The notes beneath the pieces are model-generated. The model was not told where the DNA came from. It ran no database searches and was given only the letters and a program-made list of their open reading frames with translations. A DNA stretch of 45,589 nucleotides, from positions 1 to 45,589 of the forward strand of contig NZ_BMZR01000011.1 of the NCBI RefSeq assembly GCF_014652895.1. Direction: 5' to 3'. The stretch is from Psychrobacter glaciei (GTDB lineage: Bacteria; Pseudomonadota; Gammaproteobacteria; Pseudomonadales; Moraxellaceae). Position numbers and translations under genes: made by a program. Shown piece by piece: positions 16,096 through 25,690 of the stretch. Each line of letters opens with the position of its first letter. The stretch's first letter is position 1.

Positions 16096-18462
16096 ATGCC
16101 CATGTCGGTCAGTCACGCTTCAGCTCCTTCCTCAGCCCAGTCAACCGCTCATGGGATATCTGAGCAACCTCTATCGGCACTCGATATGCCAGTGACTGCG
16201 TTGGCAGGCGTCGGCTCTAAGGTTGCTGAGCAACTCGCGCAGTTGGGTATCATACGAATATTTGATTTGCTGCTGCATCTGCCACGAGATTATGAAGATC
16301 GTAGCCGACTGGTATCGATAGCAGACGTGGGGCATGGACAAGCAGCATTAATCACTGGGCGTGTGGTACACGTCGATGTCAAGCGCAGTGGCATGACCGT
16401 AATTGTAGACGATGACACCGATACGATATCATTGCGGTTCTTTAAGGTCTATCGTGGTCTGGCGCAGACCATGAGTTTGGGTACACAATTGCAATTGTTC
16501 GGCGAAGTAAAAGTCAGCCGTTATGGCAAGCAGATGCACCATCCCGAATATCAAATTATCACTGATAGCAGTGTGATGACTAATACTGGGTTGCAGCCCA
16601 TTTATCCCAGTGTCAAAGGCTTGCATCAGAATAAATTGCGTACCTTGATTAAGTTGGCACTGCAAACGGTGCGTAGTCAGGGTCTACCGATGACGCTGTT
16701 TACCAATGAAGATTTTGCCGTCGTTGCGGATTTACCATTGGTACCTTTTGAACCACCAAAAAAATCGGTAATAGAAGCGTATGAGTCTGAAGATATTTTT
16801 TCGACGCTCGCCCGCAGTGTGCCCGACAATGCTACCAGTAATAGTGTCAATAAAGCCCATCCCGCTGATTATGATGCAACGTATGACGCGATGAATCATA
16901 ATCTCGATACGATGGCCGCTAATAATGTCTATACCCTGACGATATTTGAAGCCTTGGTACTGTTGCACACTCCACCAACTTATACCGATGCTGGGCGGCA
17001 GTATCAGCTATTGACCCAACTAAGTGCTCGCACCCATGCTGCTTGTCAGCGCTTGATCGTTGAAGAGTTGACCGCGCATCAACTCAGTCTATTGTACCGT
17101 CGTCAGCAATTGCATCAGCATAAAGCCCCTAAATGTGCCACTAAAAGCCCATTGGCTGATCAATTATTTGCCGCGTTGCCGTTTGATTTAACGGGCGCGC
17201 AGCAACGAGTGATGAAAGACATCACGGCCGATATGGCGACTTCTATTCCGATGCTACGACTGGTACAAGGGGACGTAGGCGCTGGCAAAACGTTGGTGGC
17301 GGCAGGTGCCGCAGGATATGCGCTTGATAGTGGCTGGCAAGTGGCTGTTATGGCACCGACTGAGATTTTAGCAGAGCAGCATTTGGTTAATTTTAAACAA
17401 TGGTTTGAACCCTTAGGCGTTGGGGTTGGTTGGCTGGCGGGTAAGCAAACCGCAAAGCAGCGCCGTGAAGCGTTGGTAGCTGTGGCTGAAAACACCGTGC
17501 AAGTGGTCGTCGGCACCCATGCGTTATTTCAAGAGCAAGTACAGTTTGCTAAATTGGGCTTGGTTATTATCGATGAGCAGCACCGTTTCGGTGTCGAGCA
17601 GCGCATGGCTTTGACCAGTAAAGGCGTGGCCAATAGCACACCACATCAGCTAATAATGACGGCAACACCTATTCCGCGTACGCTAGCGATGAGTGTCTAC
17701 GGCGATATGGATACCTCCATCATTGATGAGCTGCCACCGGGTCGCACGCCAATTACGACGGTGACGATTGATCGTAACCGCCGTGATGAGGTGATCGAAC
17801 GTATTGCGATTAATTGTGAGGCGGGCAGGCAAGCGTATTGGGTTTGCTCGCTGGTGGAAGAGTCTAGCGTGCTGGATGCACAAGCCGCTGAAGCCACTTA
17901 CGAGGACTTAAATGAGCGCTTAAATATTCGTATTGGTCTTGTCCATGGCAAGATGAAATCCGTTGATAAACAAGCCATCATGCAAGCATTCAAATCCGGA
18001 AATCTTGACTTGCTCATTGCCACAACGGTCATCGAGGTTGGCGTCGATGTGCCGAATGCTTCGCTAATGGTTATCGAGAACGCCGAGCGTTTGGGTCTAT
18101 CGCAATTGCATCAATTGCGTGGACGAGTCGGGCGTGGTTCGACCAAAAGCTTCTGCGTTCTACTATACCAAAAGCCGTTATCAGAGACAGGCACTGAGCG
18201 TCTAAATGTATTGCGCGACAGCACCGATGGCTTTGTTATTGCCCAAAAAGATTTGGAACTGCGCGGGCCAGGTGAGCTGTTGGGTAAACGTCAAACGGGC
18301 AATGTTGGTTATTATTTGGCGGATTTGATCCGTGATGAGCAATTATTTGCGATTGCTCAGCGTCTCGCCAAACACTTAATTGCAGATCCTGCACGTAAAG
18401 CAGATGTCAGCCAGCTGATCCATCGCTGGATGCCAGAGGCCAGCCGTTACACCAATGCATAG
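16096..18462 (+). CDS. recG: ATP-dependent DNA helicase RecG
   Basis: RecG remodels stalled replication forks and Holliday junctions. An N-terminal wedge/OB region (about residues 25-250: ALAGVGSKVAEQLAQLGI, LHLPRDYEDR, ITGRVV) precedes the SF2 helicase core. Walker A GDVGAGKT falls near residue 391, DEQHRFG (DEQH box) near 491, TATPIPRT follows, and the C-terminal helicase part has VHGKMK, TTVIEVGVDVPNA and QLRGRVGRG. I start at ATG 16096 because TAGGAT lies 5 nt upstream; the frame is open back to a TTG at 16054. At 788 residues it is longer than the usual 690 or so: an insert rich in Asn, Asp and Ala (about 225-285) accounts for most of this. Confidence 0.95.
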   Translation: MPMSVSHASAPSSAQSTAHGISEQPLSALDMPVTALAGVGSKVAEQLAQLGIIRIFDLLLHLPRDYEDRSRLVSIADVGHGQAALITGRVVHVDVKRSGMTVIVDDDTDTISLRFFKVYRGLAQTMSLGTQLQLFGEVKVSRYGKQMHHPEYQIITDSSVMTNTGLQPIYPSVKGLHQNKLRTLIKLALQTVRSQGLPMTLFTNEDFAVVADLPLVPFEPPKKSVIEAYESEDIFSTLARSVPDNATSNSVNKAHPADYDATYDAMNHNLDTMAANNVYTLTIFEALVLLHTPPTYTDAGRQYQLLTQLSARTHAACQRLIVEELTAHQLSLLYRRQQLHQHKAPKCATKSPLADQLFAALPFDLTGAQQRVMKDITADMATSIPMLRLVQGDVGAGKTLVAAGAAGYALDSGWQVAVMAPTEILAEQHLVNFKQWFEPLGVGVGWLAGKQTAKQRREALVAVAENTVQVVVGTHALFQEQVQFAKLGLVIIDEQHRFGVEQRMALTSKGVANSTPHQLIMTATPIPRTLAMSVYGDMDTSIIDELPPGRTPITTVTIDRNRRDEVIERIAINCEAGRQAYWVCSLVEESSVLDAQAAEATYEDLNERLNIRIGLVHGKMKSVDKQAIMQAFKSGNLDLLIATTVIEVGVDVPNASLMVIENAERLGLSQLHQLRGRVGRGSTKSFCVLLYQKPLSETGTERLNVLRDSTDGFVIAQKDLELRGPGELLGKRQTGNVGYYLADLIRDEQLFAIAQRLAKHLIADPARKADVSQLIHRWMPEASRYTNA

Positions 18463-18541
18463 CAGAGTTTTTCTCTCTATATTCTTACCGAATAATTCAG
18501 GGTGTTATTTCTTATTTTTAGTAATATTCATCATTTAATGC

Positions 18542-18714
18542 TAGGGCGTGTCCTCAATTCAATTGATCATATCTAAATGGGCTAAAAATGGCTAAATTTT
18601 GCCAAACATCGTTAAACAGCTGGTTAATATCCCGATATTATCTGCGCTATTTTCCTCGTTTGACGGCAATTTATCTCATATTTATCACCATTTTTAAAAT
18701 GAGGACAGGCCCTA
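18542..18714. mobile_element. MITE-B, downstream of recG (173 bp)
   Basis: Terminal inverted repeats TAGGGCGTGTCCTCAATT and (complement) TAGGGCCTGTCCTCATTTT, bounded by TA. It shares GGCTAAATTTTGCCAAACATCG with MITE-A upstream of recG but is shorter. No coding capacity. Confidence 0.72.
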
Positions 18715-18949
18715 AACAATGAATATAAAGAGCGAGCGAAATCAATAATTTATGCATCATTTTTTCTGCCATCGCTTTAGTTGATGAAAATGGCTCTTTG
18801 GTAGTTTTTATCTATTAATACTAACTCATGTGTTCGCTGATTGTCATTGATATGCATCGAGTAGTGTGGCAATTTATGAGGTTGCATCATTATCGTGTTA
18901 TTTGTACCACTACTTTTCAACTGTCTGAATATTTATACAAGGATGTATT
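18715..18949. other. Intergenic stretch without recognised features
   Basis: AT-rich sequence between MITE-B and the decayed reading frame at 18950. It probably holds the promoter of the efflux operon, but I cannot point to it with confidence. Confidence 0.4.
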
Positions 18950-19135
18950 ATGAAACAGACGTCTACGCCTGCTTGTGCCACTGTTATCCCATTTTCATTT
19001 AGCCAATCTGCCTTTGCTCTTTTACTACTGACCCCATCGTTAGTGGGATAGGCTCGGTATTGCCAGAGTGTGCGATCAAAAAACACATTCCAATGACCGA
19101 CTATCTTAATTTTTATTATTGCCCGTATTTATAGA
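18950..19135 (+). pseudogene. Decayed start of an outer-membrane factor lipoprotein gene
   Basis: ATG 18950 has a good ribosome binding site (AAGGA, spacing 6) and opens a 33-codon frame ending in ...LLLTPSLVG followed by TAG (19049-19051). This reads like a lipoprotein signal peptide cut just before its cysteine. Removing two bases (AG at 19050-19051) would give LVGC followed by SVLPE, a perfect lipobox and a mature start like that of outer-membrane efflux factors. The restored frame then stops near 19135, so the rest of the gene is missing. Its place directly in front of an adaptor-permease pair is where such a gene is often found. The identification is inference from about 40 residues. Confidence 0.45.
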
Positions 19136-19143
19136 GACCTATC

Positions 19144-20442
19144 ATGAGCGATCTTGAAGAAACCAATCCTAAACCATCTCCTCAATCTGAGTTGCCACCA
19201 TATCGTCAACCTGACACGCTGGCTAATGCTAATAAGTCTTCGTCGAAATTGCCGCTATGGTTGTTGCCAGTATTGGGCATTGTGCTGGTCATGGGTGTTC
19301 TGCTTGGAAAATACTGGGGTACTGGTGATAAAGCGATGAATGACGAGGCGCTAGCATCTGCCAGTACACAAAATGATGGCACCCCTACTAGCGACACTAG
19401 TACAGAACAATCTGTATTATCGGTAGAAACGGTGATGCCAAGCCAAGATACGATTGGCAATACGTTAAGTGCTGACGGCACCATCAATGCCAAGGATGTG
19501 GCTAATGTTAGCGCTAAAGTCAATAGTGTGGCTATTGAGCGCGTACTGGTTGAGGAAGGTGAGCGGGTCAAAGCAGGTCAAGTATTAGCGATATTTGATA
19601 CCGATGCCATGGAGCAGCAAGTTTTGCAAGCAGAGGCCGATGTGGCAGAAGCTGAAGCAACGCTTGCCAATGCCAGCGCTGATGCCGCACGTGTCTTGCC
19701 ATTGGTAGATATTGATGCCATTAGCAAACAAGAGGCCGATCGCTATCGTACCTCTGAGATGCGTGCTAGAGCGTCTTTGCAGGCCTCCAAAGCTCGCTTA
19801 AATAATCAGCGCTTGACGATAGACAATTCAAAGGTTGTGGCGCCTGTCAGCGGTATTATCAGTGAAAAAATGGTGGAAGTTGGGATGGTGGCTGGCGGTG
19901 AGCCACTGTTCACGATTATCAAAGGTGGTGTTTTGGAGTGGCGGGCAGATATAGATCCTAAACTTATCGGTGACATCAATGTCGGTACATCGGTGCGAGT
20001 AGGATTGCCAAATGGTGATTCAGTGATGGGACAAGTGAGCCGTATCGCACCGACGGCGGAAAATAACCGCCAGATCACTATTTATGCGAGTCTAGCGGCC
20101 AACTCAAAAGTACGCGCAGGCATGTATCAGACTGGCGAGTTTCTATTAGGGAGTGCCAGCACCCAAACGATTCCTAATAGCGCCATCGTCAGCAATGACG
20201 GTTATGATTATGTGATGCTAGTGACCAGTCTTACAAACCAAGATGGTAAGTCCATGGGTCGTATCAAGCAACAGCGAGTGACTTTGGGCGCGCGACTTGG
20301 TGAGAACGTAGCAGTGCTAGAGCCTCTGCCAAGCGATAGTCGTATCGTAAAACAGGGCGGCAGTTTTTTGAACGATGGGGATTTGGTGCGTATTGTTAAA
20401 GGCGTGAGCCAAACGAGTACAGCAACGCAGGCACAATCATGA
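19144..20442 (+). CDS. RND efflux periplasmic adaptor subunit (system 1)
   Basis: Membrane fusion protein of 432 residues. A hydrophilic cytoplasmic start (1-36) is followed by one membrane anchor (about 37-58, LWLLPVLGIVLVMGVLL). Next come the lipoyl-type halves (NVSAKVNSVAIERVLVEEGERVKAGQVLAIFD, about 125-160, and VVAPVSGIISEKMVEVGMVAGGEPLF, about 232-258), a coiled-coil hairpin (about 160-225), and beta-barrel and membrane-proximal domains. It links the permease to an outer-membrane channel. Its stop overlaps the permease start by 4 bp (ATGA), so the two are co-translated. There is no lipobox; anchoring is by the TM helix. Confidence 0.93.
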   Translation: MSDLEETNPKPSPQSELPPYRQPDTLANANKSSSKLPLWLLPVLGIVLVMGVLLGKYWGTGDKAMNDEALASASTQNDGTPTSDTSTEQSVLSVETVMPSQDTIGNTLSADGTINAKDVANVSAKVNSVAIERVLVEEGERVKAGQVLAIFDTDAMEQQVLQAEADVAEAEATLANASADAARVLPLVDIDAISKQEADRYRTSEMRARASLQASKARLNNQRLTIDNSKVVAPVSGIISEKMVEVGMVAGGEPLFTIIKGGVLEWRADIDPKLIGDINVGTSVRVGLPNGDSVMGQVSRIAPTAENNRQITIYASLAANSKVRAGMYQTGEFLLGSASTQTIPNSAIVSNDGYDYVMLVTSLTNQDGKSMGRIKQQRVTLGARLGENVAVLEPLPSDSRIVKQGGSFLNDGDLVRIVKGVSQTSTATQAQS

Positions 20443-23400
20443 GCTTAAACGTCTCCGCTTACTCGATCAAAAATCCGCTCGTGGCTATTTTGCTGTTTGT
20501 GCTCCTGACCTTAGGCGGCATTTATGGCTTTATGAAAATGAAGGTTCAGCAGTTTCCAGATATAGACTTGCCAGCGGTGGTAGTCATGGTGACATTGCCC
20601 GGTGCCGCTCCCTCACAGCTTGAAAACGATATCGCAAAGAAGATTGAAAACAAACTAACCAGTATCGAAGGTGTGAGTCATATTCGCACCACCCTACAGA
20701 CGGGTGCGGCGACCATTGCCACTGAGTTTACATTAGAGAAAGACATTCAAGAAGCGGTCGACGACGTAAGATCAGCGGTTGGCGAAGTGCGTGGTGATCT
20801 GCCAGCTGCCGCCAACGATCCCATCATCACTAAGGTGTCTACCGCAGGATTTCCGGTTGTTACTTACTCTGTCGCTGCTAACAATATGAGTGTAGAGGAT
20901 CTGTCATGGTTCGTAGATGACACGATCACTAAACGGCTCTCTGATATACCAGGTGTTAGTACAGTCGGTCGTATCGGTGGGCTTCAGCGTGAGATTACGG
21001 TCGCAGCTGATCCTATCACTTTGAGTGGCTTGAAGTTTTCAATTACCCAGCTGTCACAGCAAATAGCAGGTATTCAACAAGACAGCTCAGGGGGTGAAGC
21101 AGAAGTGGGTAAAACCACCCAAACCATTCGCGTTTTGGGCGCGGTCGAGCGTGCAGGCGAGCTTAATGACCTACAAGTGGCTGTCCCTACAGGTGGCACT
21201 CAAGCGCTTGGACGTATGGCGCAAATCACTGATGGTGCGGCTGATCCTAGCTCTATCGCTAAGCTCGACGGTCAAACGGTGGTTGCATTTAATATCACTC
21301 GCTCGCGTGGTGCCAGTGAAGTTGAGGTAATGGAACTGGTCGATGACGAGCTTGCCAAGTTGACTGCCGATGTGGGCAATATCAGTATTGAAAAGGTCTA
21401 TGATCGAGCGACGCCTATTGCGGAAGACTACCAAGCTTCATTACGCATGTTGATCGAAGGTGGTTTGCTTGCCGTGGTGGTGGTATTTCTGTTTTTACGC
21501 AATATTCGGGCGACTATTGTTGCCGCTGTGGCGTTACCGCTGTCAGTGATTCCTACCTTCTTAGGTATGTACTTATTTGGCTTTAGTCTCAATATTATCT
21601 CACTACTGGCATTGTCATTGGTCATTGGGGTACTGGTCGATGATGCAATCGTCGAGGTCGAAAACATCATCAGGCATTTAAGGATGGGCAAGACGCCTTA
21701 TGAAGCGGCGATGGAAGCCGCTGATGAGATTGGTTTGGCTGTTGTCGCCACTACCTTTACCTTGATTGCTGTGTTTTTACCGACGGCCTTTATGGGTGGT
21801 ATTGTTGGGCAGTTTTTCCGTCAATTCGGTTGGACGGCTGCGTTATCGATTTTTGCATCGCTTATGGTGGCGCGTCTGATCACACCTATGATGGCTGCAT
21901 ACATCTTACGACCCGAGAAAAAGCATGTCGAAAAGCAAAGTGCATTGATGACGTGGTATCTCAAAATTGTCTCGTGGACGCTTCATCATCGTTGGTTAAC
22001 TATGGGTGCAACGTTGGTGTTGTTTGTGGCCTCGTTGGCATTAGTGAAACTACTACCGACTTCTTTTATTCCAGACAACGATATTGACCAAACCCGTGTG
22101 GCGATTGAGCTAACCCCTGATGTGTCGCTCGCAGATACGGAGCGCGTGTCAGCGCTTGCCAGTGCGCGCATTTTAGCCATGCCTGAGGTGACGAATATCT
22201 TTACGTCAGTGGGAGAAGCACAAGCATCCCTGAGCTCAGAGTCTGGTGGTAGCAAAGCGGAGAATATTGCCAGTTTGGATATTGTGCTTGCACCGCGTGC
22301 GGAGCGGGGCACTAAGCAAGAAATAGAACGTAAAATCAGTAAGTTGATGACAGAAGTACCTGGCGCTCGCTTTACCGTTGGACTATCAAGTGGTGGTGAG
22401 AGTGGCTATAATTTTTCGTTAACCAGTACCAGTCCACAGCTGCTTGAGCAGACTGTTCAGCAGATCATGACTGAAATTCGAGGTTTGCCAAGCGTAGGTG
22501 CTGTGACCAGTGATCGCAGTTTGCCACGTCAAGAGCTCACCGTCACGCCTGATAGACTGGCGATGGCTGATAAAGGCGTGACCACGCAAGATATCGCTAC
22601 GACTTTACGTGTGGCGACTGTCGGCGACTACGAGCAGCGCTTATCCAAGCTCAATCTTGATACGCGTCAGATTCCTATTGTGGTGCGTCTGCCAGATGTC
22701 GCCAAGCAAAATGTCAGTCAATTAGAGGGCTTGTACGTACCAAACTCACTACCAGCAGGTCAAGGGGTACGTGTGGGCGAAGTCGCTGCGTTAGATTTTG
22801 GCACAGGTCCTGCTCAGATAAGTAGGTTGGATCGAGAGCGCGCCATTAGCATTACGGTGCAGCCGGCAGATGGTGAGCTAGGCGATTTGGTACAAGCGGT
22901 CAAGTCAGTGCCGACCATGCAACAATTGCCGCCTTTGATTACTATCATCGATCAAGGTCAAGCCGAAAATATGGCAGATCTTTTTAGTGGCTTTATCATT
23001 GCGATGTCCGTCGGTGTGGTTTGTATATTAGGCGTGCTTATCTTACTATTTGGTCGTTTGTTGCAGCCATTTACCATTTTGATGGCATTGCCTCTATCGA
23101 TAGGCGGTGCGTTTGTCGGCTTGGTTATTACCAACAGTAGCCTGTCGATGCCCTCGATGATTGGTTTTATTATGCTCATGGGTATTGCGACCAAAAACTC
23201 GATTCTGTTGGTTGATTATGCCTTGATTGCCCAACGTCGCGGGCTGGCACGTTTTGAGGCGATTATTGATGCCTGTCATAAGCGTGCGCGTCCTATCATC
23301 ATGACCACCATTGCAATGGGGGCGGGCATGTTGCCATTGGTGTTTGGTTGGGGTGATGCTGACCCTACTTTTAGGCGACCGATGGCAGCAGCGGTATTGG

Positions 23401-23540
23401 GTGGTCTAGTGACTTCAACGCTGTTGAGTTTGGTGGTCATCCCAGTCGTCTATACGTTGATGGATGATTTGTCAGGATGGTTTGCTAAATGGCTTGTGCC
23501 AAGTGGCAAAGAGCAGACAACGACGGACAGTAAAATATGA
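20439..23540 (+). CDS. RND efflux permease (system 1)
   Basis: A 1033-residue proton-driven inner-membrane transporter of the RND superfamily. It has a first TM helix (about 12-30), a large periplasmic loop (about 35-330), a cluster of TM helices, a second periplasmic loop and a final TM cluster. The proton-relay aspartates are Asp401 and Asp402 in VLVDDAIVEVEN. MGGIVGQFFRQFG and ATKNSILLVDYA are family motifs in the TM regions. Substrate range cannot be read from sequence; the family exports drugs, detergents or other toxic compounds. It overlaps the adaptor gene by 4 bp. No outer-membrane channel gene follows, and terminators lie just downstream. Confidence 0.94.
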   Translation: MSLNVSAYSIKNPLVAILLFVLLTLGGIYGFMKMKVQQFPDIDLPAVVVMVTLPGAAPSQLENDIAKKIENKLTSIEGVSHIRTTLQTGAATIATEFTLEKDIQEAVDDVRSAVGEVRGDLPAAANDPIITKVSTAGFPVVTYSVAANNMSVEDLSWFVDDTITKRLSDIPGVSTVGRIGGLQREITVAADPITLSGLKFSITQLSQQIAGIQQDSSGGEAEVGKTTQTIRVLGAVERAGELNDLQVAVPTGGTQALGRMAQITDGAADPSSIAKLDGQTVVAFNITRSRGASEVEVMELVDDELAKLTADVGNISIEKVYDRATPIAEDYQASLRMLIEGGLLAVVVVFLFLRNIRATIVAAVALPLSVIPTFLGMYLFGFSLNIISLLALSLVIGVLVDDAIVEVENIIRHLRMGKTPYEAAMEAADEIGLAVVATTFTLIAVFLPTAFMGGIVGQFFRQFGWTAALSIFASLMVARLITPMMAAYILRPEKKHVEKQSALMTWYLKIVSWTLHHRWLTMGATLVLFVASLALVKLLPTSFIPDNDIDQTRVAIELTPDVSLADTERVSALASARILAMPEVTNIFTSVGEAQASLSSESGGSKAENIASLDIVLAPRAERGTKQEIERKISKLMTEVPGARFTVGLSSGGESGYNFSLTSTSPQLLEQTVQQIMTEIRGLPSVGAVTSDRSLPRQELTVTPDRLAMADKGVTTQDIATTLRVATVGDYEQRLSKLNLDTRQIPIVVRLPDVAKQNVSQLEGLYVPNSLPAGQGVRVGEVAALDFGTGPAQISRLDRERAISITVQPADGELGDLVQAVKSVPTMQQLPPLITIIDQGQAENMADLFSGFIIAMSVGVVCILGVLILLFGRLLQPFTILMALPLSIGGAFVGLVITNSSLSMPSMIGFIMLMGIATKNSILLVDYALIAQRRGLARFEAIIDACHKRARPIIMTTIAMGAGMLPLVFGWGDADPTFRRPMAAAVLGGLVTSTLLSLVVIPVVYTLMDDLSGWFAKWLVPSGKEQTTTDSKI

Positions 23541-23568
23541 TTTAACGTCTTTATTTGATCGTATACAT

Positions 23569-23599
23569 GACCTAGCATTAGCAGTAATAATGCTAGGTC
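23569..23599 (+). terminator. Hairpin 1 behind the efflux operon
   Basis: A perfect 12-bp stem (GACCTAGCATTA and complement) with a 7-nt loop, 29 nt after the permease stop. There is no T run, so it may serve to stabilise the mRNA 3' end in combination with the next hairpin. Confidence 0.6.
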
Positions 23600-23607
23600 T
23601 AACACAG

Positions 23608-23652
23608 ACAAGCCCATACTTATTGATTGAGTATGGGCTTGTTGTCATTTTA
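23608..23652 (+). terminator. Terminator behind the efflux operon
   Basis: A perfect 13-bp stem (ACAAGCCCATACT and complement) with a 9-nt loop, followed by TGTCATTTT. The T tract is imperfect but the stem is strong. Confidence 0.75.
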
Positions 23653-23994
23653 TAAGCACACAAGCACAAACGATGTGATTGCCCTGCTAGTTACTATCGC
23701 AAAGCCATGCATGTCATTATGAATCCAATGTCTCTTTCGACAATCATGCTGAACATTCAGATTGAGGCGGCAAAGCGATAGTGTTGGTGATTCGTCGCCT
23801 TTCAAGTACGAGGCTTTGTATTATGATAGTCTTACAACTATTGGCTTGGATGGTATAACTTAACCAATCTTTGGTCAGACCAGTTCAACTTATCGACAAC
23901 CCTTTTTTGAATGGGAAAAATTTGAATCGTTAGAAACGACTGGCTCATTTGTTATGAGCACTCCTCCATAAATACTATTAAATAAGGAATAATG
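23653..23994. other. Upstream region of the alcohol dehydrogenase gene
   Basis: No gene is seen in about 340 bp. AAGGA at 23984-23988 is the ribosome binding site of the next gene. A short ATTGG...CCAAT dyad lies near 23845-23875 and could be a regulator site, but I cannot support this further. Confidence 0.35.
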
Positions 23995-25002
23995 ATGATT
24001 AATGCATACGCAGCAAAAGAGAAAGGCGGCGAGTTTGTGCCTTATCAATATGATCCTGGTACTCTAGGCGATCACGAAGTAGAAATCGAAGTGCATAGCT
24101 GCGGTGTCTGCCACAGTGATCTTTCTATGTGGCAAAACGAATGGGGTATGACCGAATATCCGTTTGTCGGTGGGCATGAAGTTGCAGGCAAAGTCCTCGC
24201 AAAAGGCAAGCACGTAAAGCATCTTGAGCTTGGCGATAAAGTCGGACTTGGTTGGCATAAAGGCTACTGCAACATTTGTGACCTATGTATCGGCGGTGAC
24301 CATAACCTCTGCGCTAAGCAGGAAGGAACTATCATTGGTAACCATGGCGGCTTTGCAGATAAAGTACGCGCAAAAGATACCAGCGTTATCAAAATTCCTG
24401 AAGGGCTTGATTTCAATGCGGTAGGGCCACTGCTGTGTGGCGGTGTCACAGTATTTAACCCCCTAATGCAATACGATATCAAACCAACCTCTAGAGTAGC
24501 GGTTATCGGTATCGGTGGTCTGGGTCATCTTGCGCTTCAGTTTGCTAATGCGTGGGGCTGTGAAGTGACAGCATTTACCAGCGAATCAAAGATGGAAGAA
24601 GCAAAAGAGTTGGGTGCTCATCACTCTTTAAACTCAAGAGATGAGAACGAAATCAAAAAAGCAGCGGGCTCTTTTGATTTAATCATATCAACAGTGAACG
24701 TTGATATGAATTGGGATGTCGTTATTAAGACGTTGAGACCAAAAGGTAAACTGCATTTTGTTGGTCTATTAGAAGCGCCGTTAGAGATAGTGGCTGCGCC
24801 AATGATCATGGCTCAAAACAGCCTATCAGGCTCGCCAGTCGGCTCACCGTCGACCCTGCGAAAAATGCTGGATTTTGCTGCTCGACATAATATTCAGCCA
24901 GTGACTGAAACCTATAAAATGTCTGAGATAAATGAAGCATTCGAGAGACTAGAAAGCGGTAACGCTCGCTATCGAGTGGTATTAGAAAGAGATCAAAAAT
25001 AA
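23995..25002 (+). CDS. Zinc-dependent NAD(P)-linked alcohol dehydrogenase
   Basis: A medium-chain dehydrogenase of the cinnamyl-alcohol-dehydrogenase (YahK/AdhC-like) group, about 335 residues, likely reducing aldehydes with NADPH. Catalytic zinc ligands are seen in SCGVCHSD (second Cys, about 39) and GGHE (His about 61). The structural zinc cysteines lie in [16 protein letters not shown] (about 92-106), and the Rossmann motif is [11 protein letters not shown] (about 170-180). I prefer ATG 23995 over 23992 because AAGGA is then 6 nt away instead of 3. It is convergent with a MerR regulator. The exact substrate is unknown. Confidence 0.93.
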   Translation: MINAYAAKEKGGEFVPYQYDPGTLGDHEVEIEVHSCGVCHSDLSMWQNEWGMTEYPFVGGHEVAGKVLAKGKHVKHLELGDKVGLGWHKGYCNICDLCIGGDHNLCAKQEGTIIGNHGGFADKVRAKDTSVIKIPEGLDFNAVGPLLCGGVTVFNPLMQYDIKPTSRVAVIGIGGLGHLALQFANAWGCEVTAFTSESKMEEAKELGAHHSLNSRDENEIKKAAGSFDLIISTVNVDMNWDVVIKTLRPKGKLHFVGLLEAPLEIVAAPMIMAQNSLSGSPVGSPSTLRKMLDFAARHNIQPVTETYKMSEINEAFERLESGNARYRVVLERDQK

Positions 25003-25024
25003 TTAATCTCCGCTAAGCACGACT

Positions 25025-25067
25025 GTCGCAGTGACAATTTATCTTATAGATGGAATGTCACTGCGAC
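25025..25067. terminator. Bidirectional hairpin between ADH and merR-type gene
   Basis: A perfect 12-bp inverted repeat (GTCGCAGTGACA / TGTCACTGCGAC) with a 19-nt loop between two convergent genes. A related half (GTCACTGCGTC) occurs again near 25110. T tracts are short. Confidence 0.6.
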
Positions 25068-25143
25068 TATGTTTTAGCACTTTGACCGCTTTTCTTTGGA
25101 TGACGAAGGGTCACTGCGTCTGCTGTTGGCAATCGCCAATGCA

Positions 25144-25551
25144 TTATTGAATATTTGCTTTGCCAATATTATCTGATTTCATTTCTTTTAAAGCGGTATG
25201 GCGCGCACTAAGTTGGTTAATCACATTGATTAAATTGACTTGTTGACGCTGCGCTTGAGCAATCTTTTCTGAAATTACATCCATTTGCTTATCAATATCG
25301 AGAGTGCCATCGTAATAATCATTCAACCAGACTTTAAGTTCGTTGAGATTAAAACCGACCGCTTGTGCATTTTTAATCAGGTCGATACGCTCTACACATT
25401 CTGGATGAAACTCAGTGTATAGGCGCGAACCTGCTTGGCGCTTACGGGATTTTAGTAAACCCATATCATGATAATGGCGCACAGTGTCTTTGGTGGTATT
25501 GGCTTGCATCGCCAACGTTCCTATTAATAAAAATGACGTGTCAGATACCAT
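25144..25551 (-). CDS. MerR family transcriptional regulator
   Basis: A 135-residue one-component regulator. The N-terminal helix-turn-helix is LAMQANTTKDTVRHYHDMGLL (about 13-33), followed by the wing RQAGSRLYTEF (about 39-49). Then comes an IDLIKNAQAVGFNLNELKVWL segment and a C-terminal coiled coil (about 85-120) for dimerisation. There are no cysteines in a metal-binding arrangement, so it does not look like a metal sensor; the HYHDMGLL form resembles aldehyde- or stress-related members. Its neighbour, the alcohol dehydrogenase, is a plausible target, but this is only inference. The start has GAGGT 6 nt upstream, and this core is repeated five times in the leader. Confidence 0.88.
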   Translation of the reverse strand: MVSDTSFLLIGTLAMQANTTKDTVRHYHDMGLLKSRKRQAGSRLYTEFHPECVERIDLIKNAQAVGFNLNELKVWLNDYYDGTLDIDKQMDVISEKIAQAQRQQVNLINVINQLSARHTALKEMKSDNIGKANIQ

Positions 25552-25553
25552 AT

Positions 25554-25633
25554 AGTAACCTCAAAAACTAGTAACCTCAAAAACTAGTAACCTCAAAAAC
25601 TAGTAACCTCAAAAACTAGTAACCTCAAAAACC
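25554..25633. repeat. Five tandem 16-bp repeats in the merR-type leader
   Basis: Five head-to-tail copies of AGTAACCTCAAAAACT, the last differing in its final base. On the - strand each unit reads AGTTTTTGAGGTTACT and so contains a GAGGT Shine-Dalgarno-like core. The copy nearest the gene supplies the ribosome binding site of the MerR regulator. Confidence 0.95.
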
Positions 25634-25690
25634 TAGTGTCCATTTCACTCTAGACTGTTATGTCTACCTTTAGTCGTATTTGCTTAAAAA

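Noticed and set aside
23995..25002. Formaldehyde (glutathione-dependent) dehydrogenase
   Set aside because: Length, the SCGVCHSDL start and the cysteine layout fit the cinnamyl-alcohol-dehydrogenase group better.
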